A stretch of 45,773 bases of DNA from a virus. The stretch covers positions 1 through 45,773 of the IMG/VR virus record IMGVR_UViG_3300025118_000031; one strand, given 5' to 3'. Under the pieces are notes generated by a model. It did not search any database. It saw only the letters and a program-made list of their open reading frames with translations, and was not told the DNA's origin. Every line of letters begins with the position of its first letter. Position 1 is the first letter of the stretch. A program made the translations under genes and the position numbers. This document shows positions 34,447-42,440 of the stretch, piece by piece.

Positions 34447-35430
34447 ATGCAATTATTAGAAGATGTATTTATTATTGAGAACCTACAGGTTATTAATGAA
34501 GGTAGAGGACCTGGACCTATGAAGATTAGTGGGTGCTTTCAAAGAGCAGACGAGGAAAATAATAACAAACGAATTTATAAAAAGCCCCTCTTGGAAAGGG
34601 AAGTTACTAAACTTGCTACTGCTATGAATGAAAGAAGGTTGATGGGAGAGCTTGATCACCCACAACATGATTCAGTTAGGCTTTCTAATGTATCTCACCT
34701 TATTACTGGACTTAATATGAAAGGTAATGAGGTTATTGGTGAAGCTGAAATATTAGACACACCTTCTGGTAAAGTGGCTAAGGCTCTTATTGAAGGTGGT
34801 GTAAAAATTGGAATATCCTCCCGTGGAATGGGTACGGTAACTGAAGAGACGGACGGTAAGAGATATGTCAACGAAGACTTTAAGTTAATTACTTGGGATA
34901 TAGTGGCAGACCCTTCAACTAGGGGAGCTTTCCCTGGTCTTACTGAGTCTACCCAAATTCAAGAGATTATTGATACAGTATACCCAGAAGCTCAAAAGGT
35001 TAAGAACTTTACTACTCTTCTTAAGGAAGAGTTAATGATGGAAAGCGGTAGCCCTCAAGGACCCAGACAGACTAATAGAGTTTCTGTAGCGGCTAAAACG
35101 CAAGAAATAGCCGCTAGGGCTGTCCAAAAGCCTGAGGTTACAGGAAACTCCTTATCTCGCCAAGGACATCAAAATTTACAAGCAACAGTTTCTTTAGCAG
35201 CTAAAAGGGCAGATGCTAGTGAGAGGAAAAAAGCTGCTGCTGCTAAACAACAAAACTCTTCCACCCAATTCGTTAACTTTATGAGAGATAAGTTAATGGA
35301 GACTGAAGTTAGAAGTATCAAAAATCAGCCTAAGAAGTTTATAAGACAGCATCAAGCCGCAGTAAAATCAGGAAAGCCAATAAAATTTAAACTAGGCCCA
35401 AATCAAGCAGGACAGGGAAACAAAAAATAA
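34447..35430 (+). CDS. 21: Prohead maturation protease (T4 gp21 / peptidase S80-type)
   Basis: A 327-residue protein. Residues 39-45 (NNKRIYK) start the conserved fold. GELDHP puts the catalytic His at 71, KIGISSRGMG gives the nucleophile Ser at 124 or 125, and TWDIVADPS contributes Asp 151 or 155, with His-to-Ser spacing close to T4 gp21. The protease cleaves scaffold, core and capsid proteins inside the prohead, then itself. Possible self-cleavage sites are INE (16-18) and LTE (165-167). Residues 180-327 are an Ala/Lys/Gln-rich extension absent from the 212-residue T4 enzyme. The gene lies just upstream of scaffold and capsid, as in T4. Confidence 0.9.
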   Translation: MQLLEDVFIIENLQVINEGRGPGPMKISGCFQRADEENNNKRIYKKPLLEREVTKLATAMNERRLMGELDHPQHDSVRLSNVSHLITGLNMKGNEVIGEAEILDTPSGKVAKALIEGGVKIGISSRGMGTVTEETDGKRYVNEDFKLITWDIVADPSTRGAFPGLTESTQIQEIIDTVYPEAQKVKNFTTLLKEELMMESGSPQGPRQTNRVSVAAKTQEIAARAVQKPEVTGNSLSRQGHQNLQATVSLAAKRADASERKKAAAAKQQNSSTQFVNFMRDKLMETEVRSIKNQPKKFIRQHQAAVKSGKPIKFKLGPNQAGQGNKK

Positions 35431-35460
35431 TAAAAAACACCTCTAATAATGTAGAGTGCA

Positions 35461-35473
35461 TACATATAAACAG
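35461..35473 (+). promoter_or_regulatory. Candidate late promoter before scaffold and capsid genes
   Basis: TACATATAAACAG starts exactly 28 bp before the scaffold ATG at 35489. The inner TATAAACA (35465-35472) is close to the T4 late consensus TATAAATA. The gap is only 58 bases, and an AGGAG ribosome-binding site follows at 35476-35480. That closeness would leave a very short leader if the element works like a T4 late promoter. Confidence 0.5.
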
Positions 35474-35488
35474 ATAGGAGACTTAATT

Positions 35489-36121
35489 ATGTCAGACAAA
35501 GTAAAAGATATTGCAGACTTACTGCCCGAAGGAATGAGTGAGGAGCTTATTTCGGAGATTGCAAAGGTTATGCAAGATATTATTTCCGAAAGACTTGATG
35601 AAGAGATGGATATGCTTACGAATAAAGTCCACGCATTCCTTCGTCATCAAATGGATACTGTCCAAGAGGCTGCTCTGGAAGAGCTTTCTGAGTCTCATGA
35701 GATTTATCGTGATGCTCAAGCCCTTAAGGATATTAAGACTGTGCTTGCATTTGAAATAGATCGTGATGATTTGAACCCCGTGGTGTCTCAAGTTAGCGAA
35801 GATATACAAAAGGTAGAGAAGGACAACGAAGTTCTTGCTTATGAATTATCTGAAGCTATTAAAGAGAATAATAGATTAGATAGGGTTCTAACTAACTACG
35901 AAGATAAAATGGAAGTTCTTACTGAACAAAACAATACACTTCAGGATTCCGTGGTGAATCTTGAAGAAGAGGTTAATAGCGATTTCGAGTCCACCGAGAA
36001 AGCTATTATTATTACTGAAAATGTGGACAATCCAATAACGGACAAACGACCTGTAAATACATTAGGTAATCCGTTCTTAACCGAAGAGGTTATGGCTTTC
36101 ATGCCTGACTCTAAAAACTAA
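35489..36121 (+). CDS. 22: Prohead scaffold protein (gp22-like)
   Basis: The ATG at 35489 has a good ribosome-binding site (AGGAG at 35476-35480); the GTG at 35456 upstream would be unsupported. The 210-residue product is acidic and nearly all helical, with a coiled-coil region near residues 100-160 (heptads such as VEKDNEVLAYELSEAIKENN). Sites ISE (32-34), LDE (36-38) and LTE (197-199) fit gp21-type cleavage, consistent with a scaffold that is destroyed in maturation. The hexapeptide ERLDEE recurs at the predicted capsid cleavage site. It sits between protease and capsid protein exactly as T4 gene 22 does; the T4 protein is longer (269). Confidence 0.8.
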   Translation: MSDKVKDIADLLPEGMSEELISEIAKVMQDIISERLDEEMDMLTNKVHAFLRHQMDTVQEAALEELSESHEIYRDAQALKDIKTVLAFEIDRDDLNPVVSQVSEDIQKVEKDNEVLAYELSEAIKENNRLDRVLTNYEDKMEVLTEQNNTLQDSVVNLEEEVNSDFESTEKAIIITENVDNPITDKRPVNTLGNPFLTEEVMAFMPDSKN

Positions 36122-36140
36122 CTGATACGGATTTTATATT

Positions 36141-37652
36141 ATGATTAATGATGACATTATGGAACCAGGGGCTGACAATGCTACTTTAGAGAAGTGGGCT
36201 CCCGTTCTTGAGGACATTGAAGATTCTTATGTTCAGAGAGTTACGGCACAACTTCTGGAAAACCAAGCTAAGTCTATCATGACCGAAAGACTTGATGAGG
36301 AACAAACTACTACTCAGTCTATGGGTACTTTTCAGAAATTCGCTTTCCCTCTCGTTCGACGGGTGTTCCCCGAACTGATTGCCAACAAGATTTGTGGCGT
36401 TCAGCCCATGAGCGGCCCTGTTTCCCAGGTGTTCTACCTTGGATCTGACAGAAATGCTAATGGTGCCCAAGAGCGCACCCTTTACAGCAAGTACAACCTT
36501 ACTTGGGGCGGTCTTGAGACTTCTCAAATTGGTGGACTTGGTAATTCTATTGATACTGGTACTACTTATGACCTTTCTGATATGAATCTTGGTGCTGGTG
36601 AGGCTGGAAACGCTTCTGCTACCTATGGTGGCGAGATTGCTGATTTCCCAGCCTGGGCTGCGGATAGATCTACATGGGGATTCTCCATGAGTGCTGGCGA
36701 ACTTCTTACTGGTACTGGAATTCCTGATATGACCTTCCACATCGAGCAACAGCCTGTTGTTGCTAGAACCCGTAAGATGAGAGCCCTTTGGACTCTTGAG
36801 GCTTCTCAAGACCTTAAGGCTTATCACAACCTTGATTTAGAGCGCGAACTTACGGATCTTCTTAGTTCCGAACTTCGTCTTGAGATTGATCGTGAACTTA
36901 TTGAAGACATTCGTATGATTGCATATGATGTTACTAGCACTGTTGGTCCTTTCAACAGACAGAACCTTGATTGGGGAAACTCCAACAACTTTACCAACAC
37001 TGGTACTAATGTTGATAGTAATTTTGGCGATTTCCAAAATAACCCTGCTAGTCTTCCTACTAACCCTAGAGGTACTAGGAATAATATTTATCTTATGGAT
37101 TGGACCTCTTCGGCTCTGAACTTTGCTCCTCGTCATGTTGGAGATACTTATGCTAACTTGCTGGCTCTGATTAACATTGCCTCACAAGATATTTATAAGT
37201 CTACTCAGCGTGGTGCGGGTAACTGGCTTCTTTGCGCTCCTGTGGTTGCATCTCTTCTTGAGTCTTCCGCTAAACTGCAAGGTGGTATTGATCGTGCTGA
37301 CGGACCTACTAACATGAGCAAGAATGGTATCGCTTATGTCGGCAAGTTCATGGGTCGTTATGATCTGTATGTTGATCCTCTGTACCCAGAAGATGAAATC
37401 ATGATGGGATATAAAGGTAGCAGTCCTATGGATGCTGGCTATATATACGCTCCATACATTCCTCTTCAAGGTCTGCCGAAGGTCATTGATCCTAACACAT
37501 TCCAACCTCGTAAGGGTCTGATTACTCGGTATGGCAAAGCTGCTATTACGCCAGAAGCTAGATTCTATCGTATTATTCGCTTTGCTGGTCCTGGTGGTCT
37601 GCTTGGTGGATGGACCGAAAGTGCCACTAACTTTGGCAGCGGTAATGTCTAA
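36141..37652 (+). CDS. 23: Major capsid protein (gp23-like)
   Basis: A 503-residue protein, near T4 gp23 (521). It contains the family signature FPLVRRVFPELIANKICGVQ followed by PMSGPVSQVFYL, and ends with typical capsid sequence including a RYGKAAITPEARFYRIIRF-like C-terminal arm. The N-terminal 53 residues are probably removed by the prohead protease at L51-D52-E53. Codon use shifts towards CGT/CGC Arg and CTT Leu, and DNA is less AT-rich than in tail genes, as expected for the most highly expressed virion gene. The ribosome-binding site is weak (ACGGA), so coupling to the scaffold gene 19 bases upstream may help. A strong terminator follows. Confidence 0.96.
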   Translation: MINDDIMEPGADNATLEKWAPVLEDIEDSYVQRVTAQLLENQAKSIMTERLDEEQTTTQSMGTFQKFAFPLVRRVFPELIANKICGVQPMSGPVSQVFYLGSDRNANGAQERTLYSKYNLTWGGLETSQIGGLGNSIDTGTTYDLSDMNLGAGEAGNASATYGGEIADFPAWAADRSTWGFSMSAGELLTGTGIPDMTFHIEQQPVVARTRKMRALWTLEASQDLKAYHNLDLERELTDLLSSELRLEIDRELIEDIRMIAYDVTSTVGPFNRQNLDWGNSNNFTNTGTNVDSNFGDFQNNPASLPTNPRGTRNNIYLMDWTSSALNFAPRHVGDTYANLLALINIASQDIYKSTQRGAGNWLLCAPVVASLLESSAKLQGGIDRADGPTNMSKNGIAYVGKFMGRYDLYVDPLYPEDEIMMGYKGSSPMDAGYIYAPYIPLQGLPKVIDPNTFQPRKGLITRYGKAAITPEARFYRIIRFAGPGGLLGGWTESATNFGSGNV

Positions 37653-37682
37653 GTCTAACTAGACACTACAGTTTAAGATAAC

Positions 37683-37725
37683 ATAGAGTGAGGGCTAAAA
37701 AAAGTCCTCACTCTATTTTTCTTTT
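37683..37725 (+). terminator. Rho-independent terminator after the capsid gene
   Basis: A perfect 11-bp stem, ATAGAGTGAGG (37683-37693) with CCTCACTCTAT (37706-37716), extends by G-T, C-G and T-A pairs to 14 bp with an AAAAAA loop. It is followed by TTTTTCTTTT. It lies 30 bases after the capsid stop and separates the head module from the neck genes. Confidence 0.93.
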
Positions 37726-37750
37726 AAGGCTATATAAAGTAGGAAATGTA

Positions 37751-37763
37751 TACATATAAAAGC
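37751..37763 (+). promoter_or_regulatory. Candidate late promoter before the neck genes
   Basis: TACATATAAAAGC shares its first ten bases with the motif at 35461 and lies exactly 28 bp before the ATG at 37779. It is just downstream of the capsid terminator, where a new promoter is needed. The T4-like octamer is TATAAAAG (37755-37762). Confidence 0.5.
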
Positions 37764-37778
37764 ACATGTAGGTTTAAA

Positions 37779-37970
37779 ATGCTTCTTTACATAGGATCAG
37801 ATATACTAGAGGTGAGACCACAGCAGGTATTTGAATCCAGTGTAGAGTTAGATTATCCAAATATTAAACTAATTAATGAAAAACCTAAACCTACTAAGCA
37901 AAAGCGTACTAAGCAAAAGCGTACTAAAAAATCATCTAAAGGAAAATTAAATAATGGCAACAATAGGTAA
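37779..37970 (+). CDS. Small protein with basic TKQKR repeats between capsid and neck genes
   Basis: I start it at the ATG at 37779, because the upstream ATG at 37746 would place the promoter motif inside the gene. The 63-residue product has a beta-rich first half (LLYIGSDILEVRPQQVFES) and a Lys/Arg-rich second half with two TKQKR repeats. It overlaps the gp13-like gene by 17 bases, and the weak GTAGG ribosome-binding site lies six bases before the start. The role is unknown. Position suggests a minor head or neck component, and the basic tail could contact DNA or the acidic capsid interior. Confidence 0.6.
   Translation: MLLYIGSDILEVRPQQVFESSVELDYPNIKLINEKPKPTKQKRTKQKRTKKSSKGKLNNGNNR
37893..37922 (+). 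repeat. Exact 15-bp tandem repeat (two copies)
   Basis: ACTAAGCAAAAGCGT occurs twice head-to-tail (37893-37907 and 37908-37922), followed by the first four bases of a third copy. In frame it encodes TKQKR-TKQKR. The perfect identity implies a recent slippage duplication within the basic tail of the small protein. Confidence 0.95.
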
Positions 37971-38826
37971 TCCAATAATCACCACCTGGGGGCAGACAGG
38001 GGTTACTGACCCAATAGCTAATAATATACTAGATAATAAACCTTTAGGTTATATTGATCCAGATACATTAAATAAAACTACTGAATCAGATGCTATAGAA
38101 TTAAATCCTTTTGAGGAGCAAATAAATAGTTTTGTTCTAGCTAGAATGGGTCATCCTATTGTCAGGGTAGAGCTTACCCCATACCAAGTTAAAACTTGTA
38201 TTGATGAGTCCGTAACTCTTTTAGATTATCATACTCCTTATTGGGCTACACAGTTTGCTGTCTTTGATGGTTCCGCTGGTGTGAATTTATACACTATGCC
38301 CCCATGGGTTCTGAATAATTTAGTTAATGTTGTATACAAAAAGTCTTTGTTAAGCATCCAAGCACAAGCAGGGACTCTGGAATTTGACTTCTTTATTAAA
38401 TATTTCCAGGACAATTATCTTTTTAATAACTTTAGTATTGGAGATTACTATCTTCTCCAAGCTAATATGGAGATGACTAGAAAGATATTAGGGCAAGATG
38501 GATCATGGGATATAATTAATAATCAGTATATACAACTTACTCCTCCCCCTACGACAACTCCAGAGCCTATTATCTTACAGTATAGGCATCTAGATACAAA
38601 TACTATGCCACCAGCGTACCTAAACTGGGTACAAAAATATACTTTAGCTTGTGCTAAAATATTACTAGGTGAGATACGAAGTAAATACTCTTTAATTCCC
38701 AGTCCTGCTGGTGGTACTCAGATGAATGGTGCTGCCCTTATAGGAGAGGGGGAGAAGGAGAAAGAGGCTCTTAAAATGGAGCTTATTAAGGAGATTGAAG
38801 AACCCCCGAGATTTAGTACATACTAA
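37954..38826 (+). CDS. 13: Neck protein gp13-like
   Basis: A 290-residue protein, near T4 gp13 (309). The core reads FVLARMGHPIVRVELTPYQV, a helix with TCIDESVTLLDYH, then strands, matching the gp13-family 'LARLG.P...VELT..Q....I..A' pattern. The C-terminal half includes ILQYRHLDTNTMP and a helix with YTLACAKILLGEIRSKYSL. gp13 forms the neck ring below the portal and prepares the head for tail attachment. It is followed at a TAATG overlap by gp14-like, as in T4. Confidence 0.85.
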   Translation: MATIGNPIITTWGQTGVTDPIANNILDNKPLGYIDPDTLNKTTESDAIELNPFEEQINSFVLARMGHPIVRVELTPYQVKTCIDESVTLLDYHTPYWATQFAVFDGSAGVNLYTMPPWVLNNLVNVVYKKSLLSIQAQAGTLEFDFFIKYFQDNYLFNNFSIGDYYLLQANMEMTRKILGQDGSWDIINNQYIQLTPPPTTTPEPIILQYRHLDTNTMPPAYLNWVQKYTLACAKILLGEIRSKYSLIPSPAGGTQMNGAALIGEGEKEKEALKMELIKEIEEPPRFSTY

Positions 38827-39398
38827 TGGCTAAAAATAAAAAATATACAGTAAGTACTCCTATGCCACCCCTTCCAGAGCTTCTGGGGGGGACGAAGCTT
38901 AGTTTATTTGATCAAACCAACAATGATATTAATTTATTTAACTTGGTTGACGATGAAATCATAAGACTGGGGGGCTCTGAACTACTTTATTATAAATTTA
39001 GACGCTCAGAAGATTTCGATGATGTATATTTAGAGAGTCGTAGTAAGGTTATAGATTCAGAACCCTTATTGGTTCATGGACATTACGATCCGACTGTCCT
39101 AGAAGAATCCTTAAGTGAGTTTGGTCTGGAATTAACTAATGATCAAATCTTTATCTTTAATAAGTCTTATATTACACAGTCTTTACATAGAATCCCTATT
39201 GCTGGGGACATAATTGAGCCTAAATTTCAGAACCAAAAGTATGAAGTGTTTGAAGTTCAAGAAGATAGTTTTGAACTATATGGGGTTTACCACATGGCTT
39301 GCTCTGCTAGACTCCTTCGTGATACTGAAGAAATCCATAACGAGGATGTACCAGAGCGTAGTAATGATCTTGGGGGGTATCTGAACCTTGACGGATAG
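38826..39398 (+). CDS. 14: Neck protein gp14-like
   Basis: A 190-residue protein, shorter than T4 gp14 (256). The core shows LLVHGHYDPTVLEESLSEFG, then LELTNDQIFIFNKSYI, HRIPIAGDIIEP and KYEVFEVQEDSFELYGVYHM, the ordered gp14-type features. gp14 works with gp13 in the neck collar. It shares its start with the gp13 stop and its end with the TTG-started gp15-like gene. Confidence 0.85.
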   Translation: MAKNKKYTVSTPMPPLPELLGGTKLSLFDQTNNDINLFNLVDDEIIRLGGSELLYYKFRRSEDFDDVYLESRSKVIDSEPLLVHGHYDPTVLEESLSEFGLELTNDQIFIFNKSYITQSLHRIPIAGDIIEPKFQNQKYEVFEVQEDSFELYGVYHMACSARLLRDTEEIHNEDVPERSNDLGGYLNLDG

Positions 39399-40143
39399 AG
39401 AAGATGTATACACAGGTAAGACTATAGCGGAAGTTCTAGCAGAGACTACGGAATACGCTGGAACTACACCATCTATAGTGGGTAGATCTGCCTATGAGAA
39501 ATTTAAAAGTTTCGCTTTAGAGGCTACCAGTAATTCTACGCTATCCCCCATAGTATATAAAGAGTTATTAAGAGCTATGCTAGTGTCTTTTGGTAATATA
39601 TCCTACGTTGATGGGGAAAATAAGTTACAGAGAGTTAAATCTATCCATGCTGCCCCTGAAAGGACGATAGCTAAATACTTCCAGGAAAACAATATTATCT
39701 TACCTGTGATAACTATACAGCAAGATAGCGTCAAAGATGATACTACCAAAAGAAGGTACGATAATATCCTAATCCAAAGATCTGTGTGGAATGACGATAT
39801 ACAGAGAGCAGAAAGAGTTATAAGTGTGGCTGATGTTCCAGTTACTATACAGTATAGTATGAATTTGTGGTGTAAATATATGGAAGATATAGATCAAATA
39901 TCACAATCCATAAGAGGCAGGTTCAACCCTGGTGTATTGTTGAAGACTTCTATTAGCAATTCAATCAAGGCTTTTTTACTATCAGAGTCTAATAAGGAAG
40001 GAGCCTCTGCTCCTGATAGAGAGGATAGACTTCTTCGTAAAAGCTTCCTGGTGGAGATAGAGACCTATATACCTAGTCCACAGTTCAAGGTTACCTCCAC
40101 TGGTAGGATTGAGAAGGTGGTATCTGAGCTATGGGTTTCTTAA
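39388..40143 (+). CDS. 15: Tail completion / sheath terminator gp15-like (TTG start)
   Basis: A 251-residue protein. The only sensible start is TTG 39388, overlapping the upstream stop by 11 bases, with a GGGGGG run about ten bases before it. Features match gp15-type tail terminators: ERTIAKYFQENNIILPVITI, then RRYDNILIQRSVWN, ADVPVTIQYSMNLWCKYMED and DQISQSIRGRFNPG. gp15 caps the sheath and tube and binds the neck. The 55 bases after it hold the next promoter candidate. Confidence 0.82.
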   Translation: MTDREDVYTGKTIAEVLAETTEYAGTTPSIVGRSAYEKFKSFALEATSNSTLSPIVYKELLRAMLVSFGNISYVDGENKLQRVKSIHAAPERTIAKYFQENNIILPVITIQQDSVKDDTTKRRYDNILIQRSVWNDDIQRAERVISVADVPVTIQYSMNLWCKYMEDIDQISQSIRGRFNPGVLLKTSISNSIKAFLLSESNKEGASAPDREDRLLRKSFLVEIETYIPSPQFKVTSTGRIEKVVSELWVS

Positions 40144-40170
40144 AAAAATAATTGGTGTTGTGGTCTGGTG

Positions 40171-40183
40171 TACGGATAAATAG
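40171..40183 (+). promoter_or_regulatory. Candidate late promoter before the sheath genes
   Basis: TACGGATAAATAG lies exactly 28 bp before the ATG at 40199, the same offset as at 35461 and 37751. Ten of 13 bases match TACATATAAACAG. The octamer GATAAATA differs by one base from the T4 late consensus TATAAATA. An AGGAG ribosome-binding site follows at 40188-40192. Confidence 0.5.
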
Positions 40184-40198
40184 ATATAGGAGAATATT

Positions 40199-40375
40199 AT
40201 GAAAGTAATTAAAAATGATTCCTTTACTGGCATGGAGATAACCATTGCCACCCCTAAAGGACCAAAGACGATGTGGTTAACGCCCAGAGAACAGGTGGTT
40301 GTACCTCCTTCGGCCATAACTAATACTGTTAGAAATCTTGCGTCTAAAAGAATATTAAAAATTACTAATGCATAA
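40199..40375 (+). CDS. 58-residue protein preceding the tail sheath gene
   Basis: ATG at 40199, AGGAG at 40188-40192, and stop at 40373-40375 define a 58-residue protein beginning MKVIKNDSFTGMEITIATPK and containing MWLTPREQVVVPPSAIT and a C-terminal RILKITNA. The pattern of short strands, a 'L.P.E...VP' turn and a closing strand suggests a small beta-barrel. It lies 11 bases before the sheath gene. I do not know its function; a sheath partner or assembly factor is plausible from position. Confidence 0.75.
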   Translation: MKVIKNDSFTGMEITIATPKGPKTMWLTPREQVVVPPSAITNTVRNLASKRILKITNA

Positions 40376-40386
40376 GGAAATAAACA

Positions 40387-42429
40387 ATGGCTAATTTTGT
40401 AAGTCCTGGCGTATATGTTATTGAGAAGGATAATAGTGATTATCCCGTCTCTATCAACCCCTCTGTTGTAGGTGTAGTAGGTTTTGCTAATCAAGGCCCA
40501 GTTAATACAGCTACTTTAATAACTTCACAGGAAAGACTATTTCAACAATTTGGTAATCCTACTGAGGCTATTACTGGTCAGGGATTGGAAGGGTGTGTAG
40601 AGATTCTAGAAACCACCAATGCTCTTTACTATGTTAGAGCCGCTGGAACTGGATCTCTTGATGCTTCTGCTGTTATTCCTATTGGGGGTTGTCCTGCGTT
40701 TCAAGTAAGTTCTAATCAATATGGTGTTACTGCTGACCTATATTTGAAGGTTCAAGTTGCTGTTGGTGGTGTTGATAAATTTGTCGCGCCTAAATCTTTT
40801 GCCATTCCTGCTGGAACTTCCACTGATCAAGCTAGAGCTATTCAGAAGATAGTTGGTGGTGCTTTAGACGGTGCCTCTGTCGCTGCGTATTACGATGATA
40901 CCGCTACGGGTTTAAGCGGTGGTTATGTTGCTGCTGGTTATGCTGGATCTTCAGTGGTCTTAACTGTGTCTTCTTATAGTAATGCTGGTTATAGTACCCC
41001 CTTGTCTGCCTTACAGAAATTCGATAAGGCTGGTTCTTATGATGTTAATGTAAGTAGTACTATTTCTGTAACTGGTTGTACTATAGTAAACACGGGGGTT
41101 GATGATTCCTTGTGGTATTCTGTACAAAGTTTATACCCAGGAATTGGTTACAACGAAGGTGCAAAATCTGATGGAACTACTAGTGGATATTCTGCTGAAG
41201 TTATCCAGACTGGGGGTTATAATAATAATTTAAATATAAATAAAGACGGTGCCGCAGCAGAATCATTTAGGTTGGCCTTAGTTGCTTCTGGAGCATTTGC
41301 GGAAGATGTAATTAATACAGGTTCTGTGGACAACTTAAAGTCGGATTATATAAAAGGGTACTTTGTCTATGAAGGAGCAGATGCTAGTGTTACTTCTCTA
41401 CCAACATTCCAAACTCAATTGAGTGCTTTGGTAGGTAGTCCTCTTAAGGGTGATGCTGGTGACGGTGTGGGTGTTGCTGCACCAAGATTCTGCAAGCTTA
41501 TTACGGGAAGTAAAGCTTTGGCTGGTGGGTATAATGGTTCGGAGACTGTCCCTGATGATATAGTAGGTAATTCTATAAACAAGACTGGTATTTACGCTTT
41601 GGATAATGATACTCTTAACATCTCAATGGCAATAATCCCAGGAATCACTGATCAAAATGTTCAAAATACTCTAGTTAATTTAGGGGAAACTAGCCAAAAC
41701 TTCTTAGCTGCTGTATCCCCTCCTCAGGGATTAACTACCGTCCAACAAGCTATTGATTGGACTAATGGGCAATCTGATGAGAGGACTGCTGCTATAGTAA
41801 GTAATTATGCTGCTGTGTACTGGCCTTGGGTTAAGACTTTTGACGGGATGGCATCCAGAGATCGTTGGTATGATCCAGCTATCTTCGCTATTAGGCAGAT
41901 GGCTTACACAGACGATGTAGGAGACCCCTGGTTTGCTCCTGCTGGCGTTGTACGAGGTAGATTGACCAAACCTACGGATGTGGAGGTAAGTGTCAACCAG
42001 GGCGATAGAGACTCCATGTATAGTGGTGGTAATGTTGTTAATCCAATTGTTAAATTCCCCCAACAGGGCATTATGATCTTTGGACAAAGAACTGCTCAAC
42101 GCAATCCTACTGCTCTTGATAGAATCAATGTTAGACGAATGCTTATTGTTATTCGTAAGAGTTTACTGTCTTCTACTAGAAGATTTGTATTTGAGCCTAA
42201 TGACGCTACGACTTGGGAAAAAGTTGTGAATGTTGTTAACCCCCTTCTCGATGATATTCGTAGAAGAAGAGGTATTACGGACTATAAGGTTGTCTGTGAT
42301 GAAACTGTGAACACTCCTGTTCGGGTTGATAGGAACGAATTATGGTGCAAAGTTCTTATTAAGCCTACCAAGGCAGCGGAAATTGTTATCTTCGAACTGA
42401 ACCTTACGAGCCAATCGGCAACTTTTTAA
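40387..42429 (+). CDS. 18: Contractile tail sheath protein (gp18-like)
   Basis: A 680-residue protein, close to T4 gp18 (659). The N-terminus FVSPGVYVIEKDNS and VVGVVGFANQGPVNTATLIT is the classic sheath start. Later motifs include the AIIPGITDQNVQNTL segment, YWPWVKTFDGMASRDRWYDP, AVYW-P-type core strands and a C-terminal RIN-RRMLIVIRKS region, where neighbouring subunits interlock. The sheath contracts to drive the tube. The ATG has an AGGA site eight bases upstream. Confidence 0.97.
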   Translation: MANFVSPGVYVIEKDNSDYPVSINPSVVGVVGFANQGPVNTATLITSQERLFQQFGNPTEAITGQGLEGCVEILETTNALYYVRAAGTGSLDASAVIPIGGCPAFQVSSNQYGVTADLYLKVQVAVGGVDKFVAPKSFAIPAGTSTDQARAIQKIVGGALDGASVAAYYDDTATGLSGGYVAAGYAGSSVVLTVSSYSNAGYSTPLSALQKFDKAGSYDVNVSSTISVTGCTIVNTGVDDSLWYSVQSLYPGIGYNEGAKSDGTTSGYSAEVIQTGGYNNNLNINKDGAAAESFRLALVASGAFAEDVINTGSVDNLKSDYIKGYFVYEGADASVTSLPTFQTQLSALVGSPLKGDAGDGVGVAAPRFCKLITGSKALAGGYNGSETVPDDIVGNSINKTGIYALDNDTLNISMAIIPGITDQNVQNTLVNLGETSQNFLAAVSPPQGLTTVQQAIDWTNGQSDERTAAIVSNYAAVYWPWVKTFDGMASRDRWYDPAIFAIRQMAYTDDVGDPWFAPAGVVRGRLTKPTDVEVSVNQGDRDSMYSGGNVVNPIVKFPQQGIMIFGQRTAQRNPTALDRINVRRMLIVIRKSLLSSTRRFVFEPNDATTWEKVVNVVNPLLDDIRRRRGITDYKVVCDETVNTPVRVDRNELWCKVLIKPTKAAEIVIFELNLTSQSATF

Positions 42430-42440
42430 AGGATTAAATT

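Noticed and set aside
35441-35456. Small hairpin CTCTA-ATAATG-TAGAG after the protease gene as a terminator
   Set aside because: Only five A/T-leaning pairs and no T-tract follow, so a terminator call is not supported.
35456-35488. Upstream GTG start for the scaffold gene
   Set aside because: It has no ribosome-binding site and overlaps the promoter candidate, whereas AGGAG precedes the ATG at 35489.
36126-36138. TACGGATTTTATA before the capsid gene as another copy of the promoter motif
   Set aside because: It shares only the TACGGAT part with the 40171 copy and is 15 rather than 28 bp before the ATG, so it does not fit the spacing rule.
36186-36827. 213-codon minus-strand frame opposite the capsid gene
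   Set aside because: The capsid protein on the plus strand is unmistakable; the antisense frame lacks a ribosome-binding site and looks like a mirror of its codon bias.
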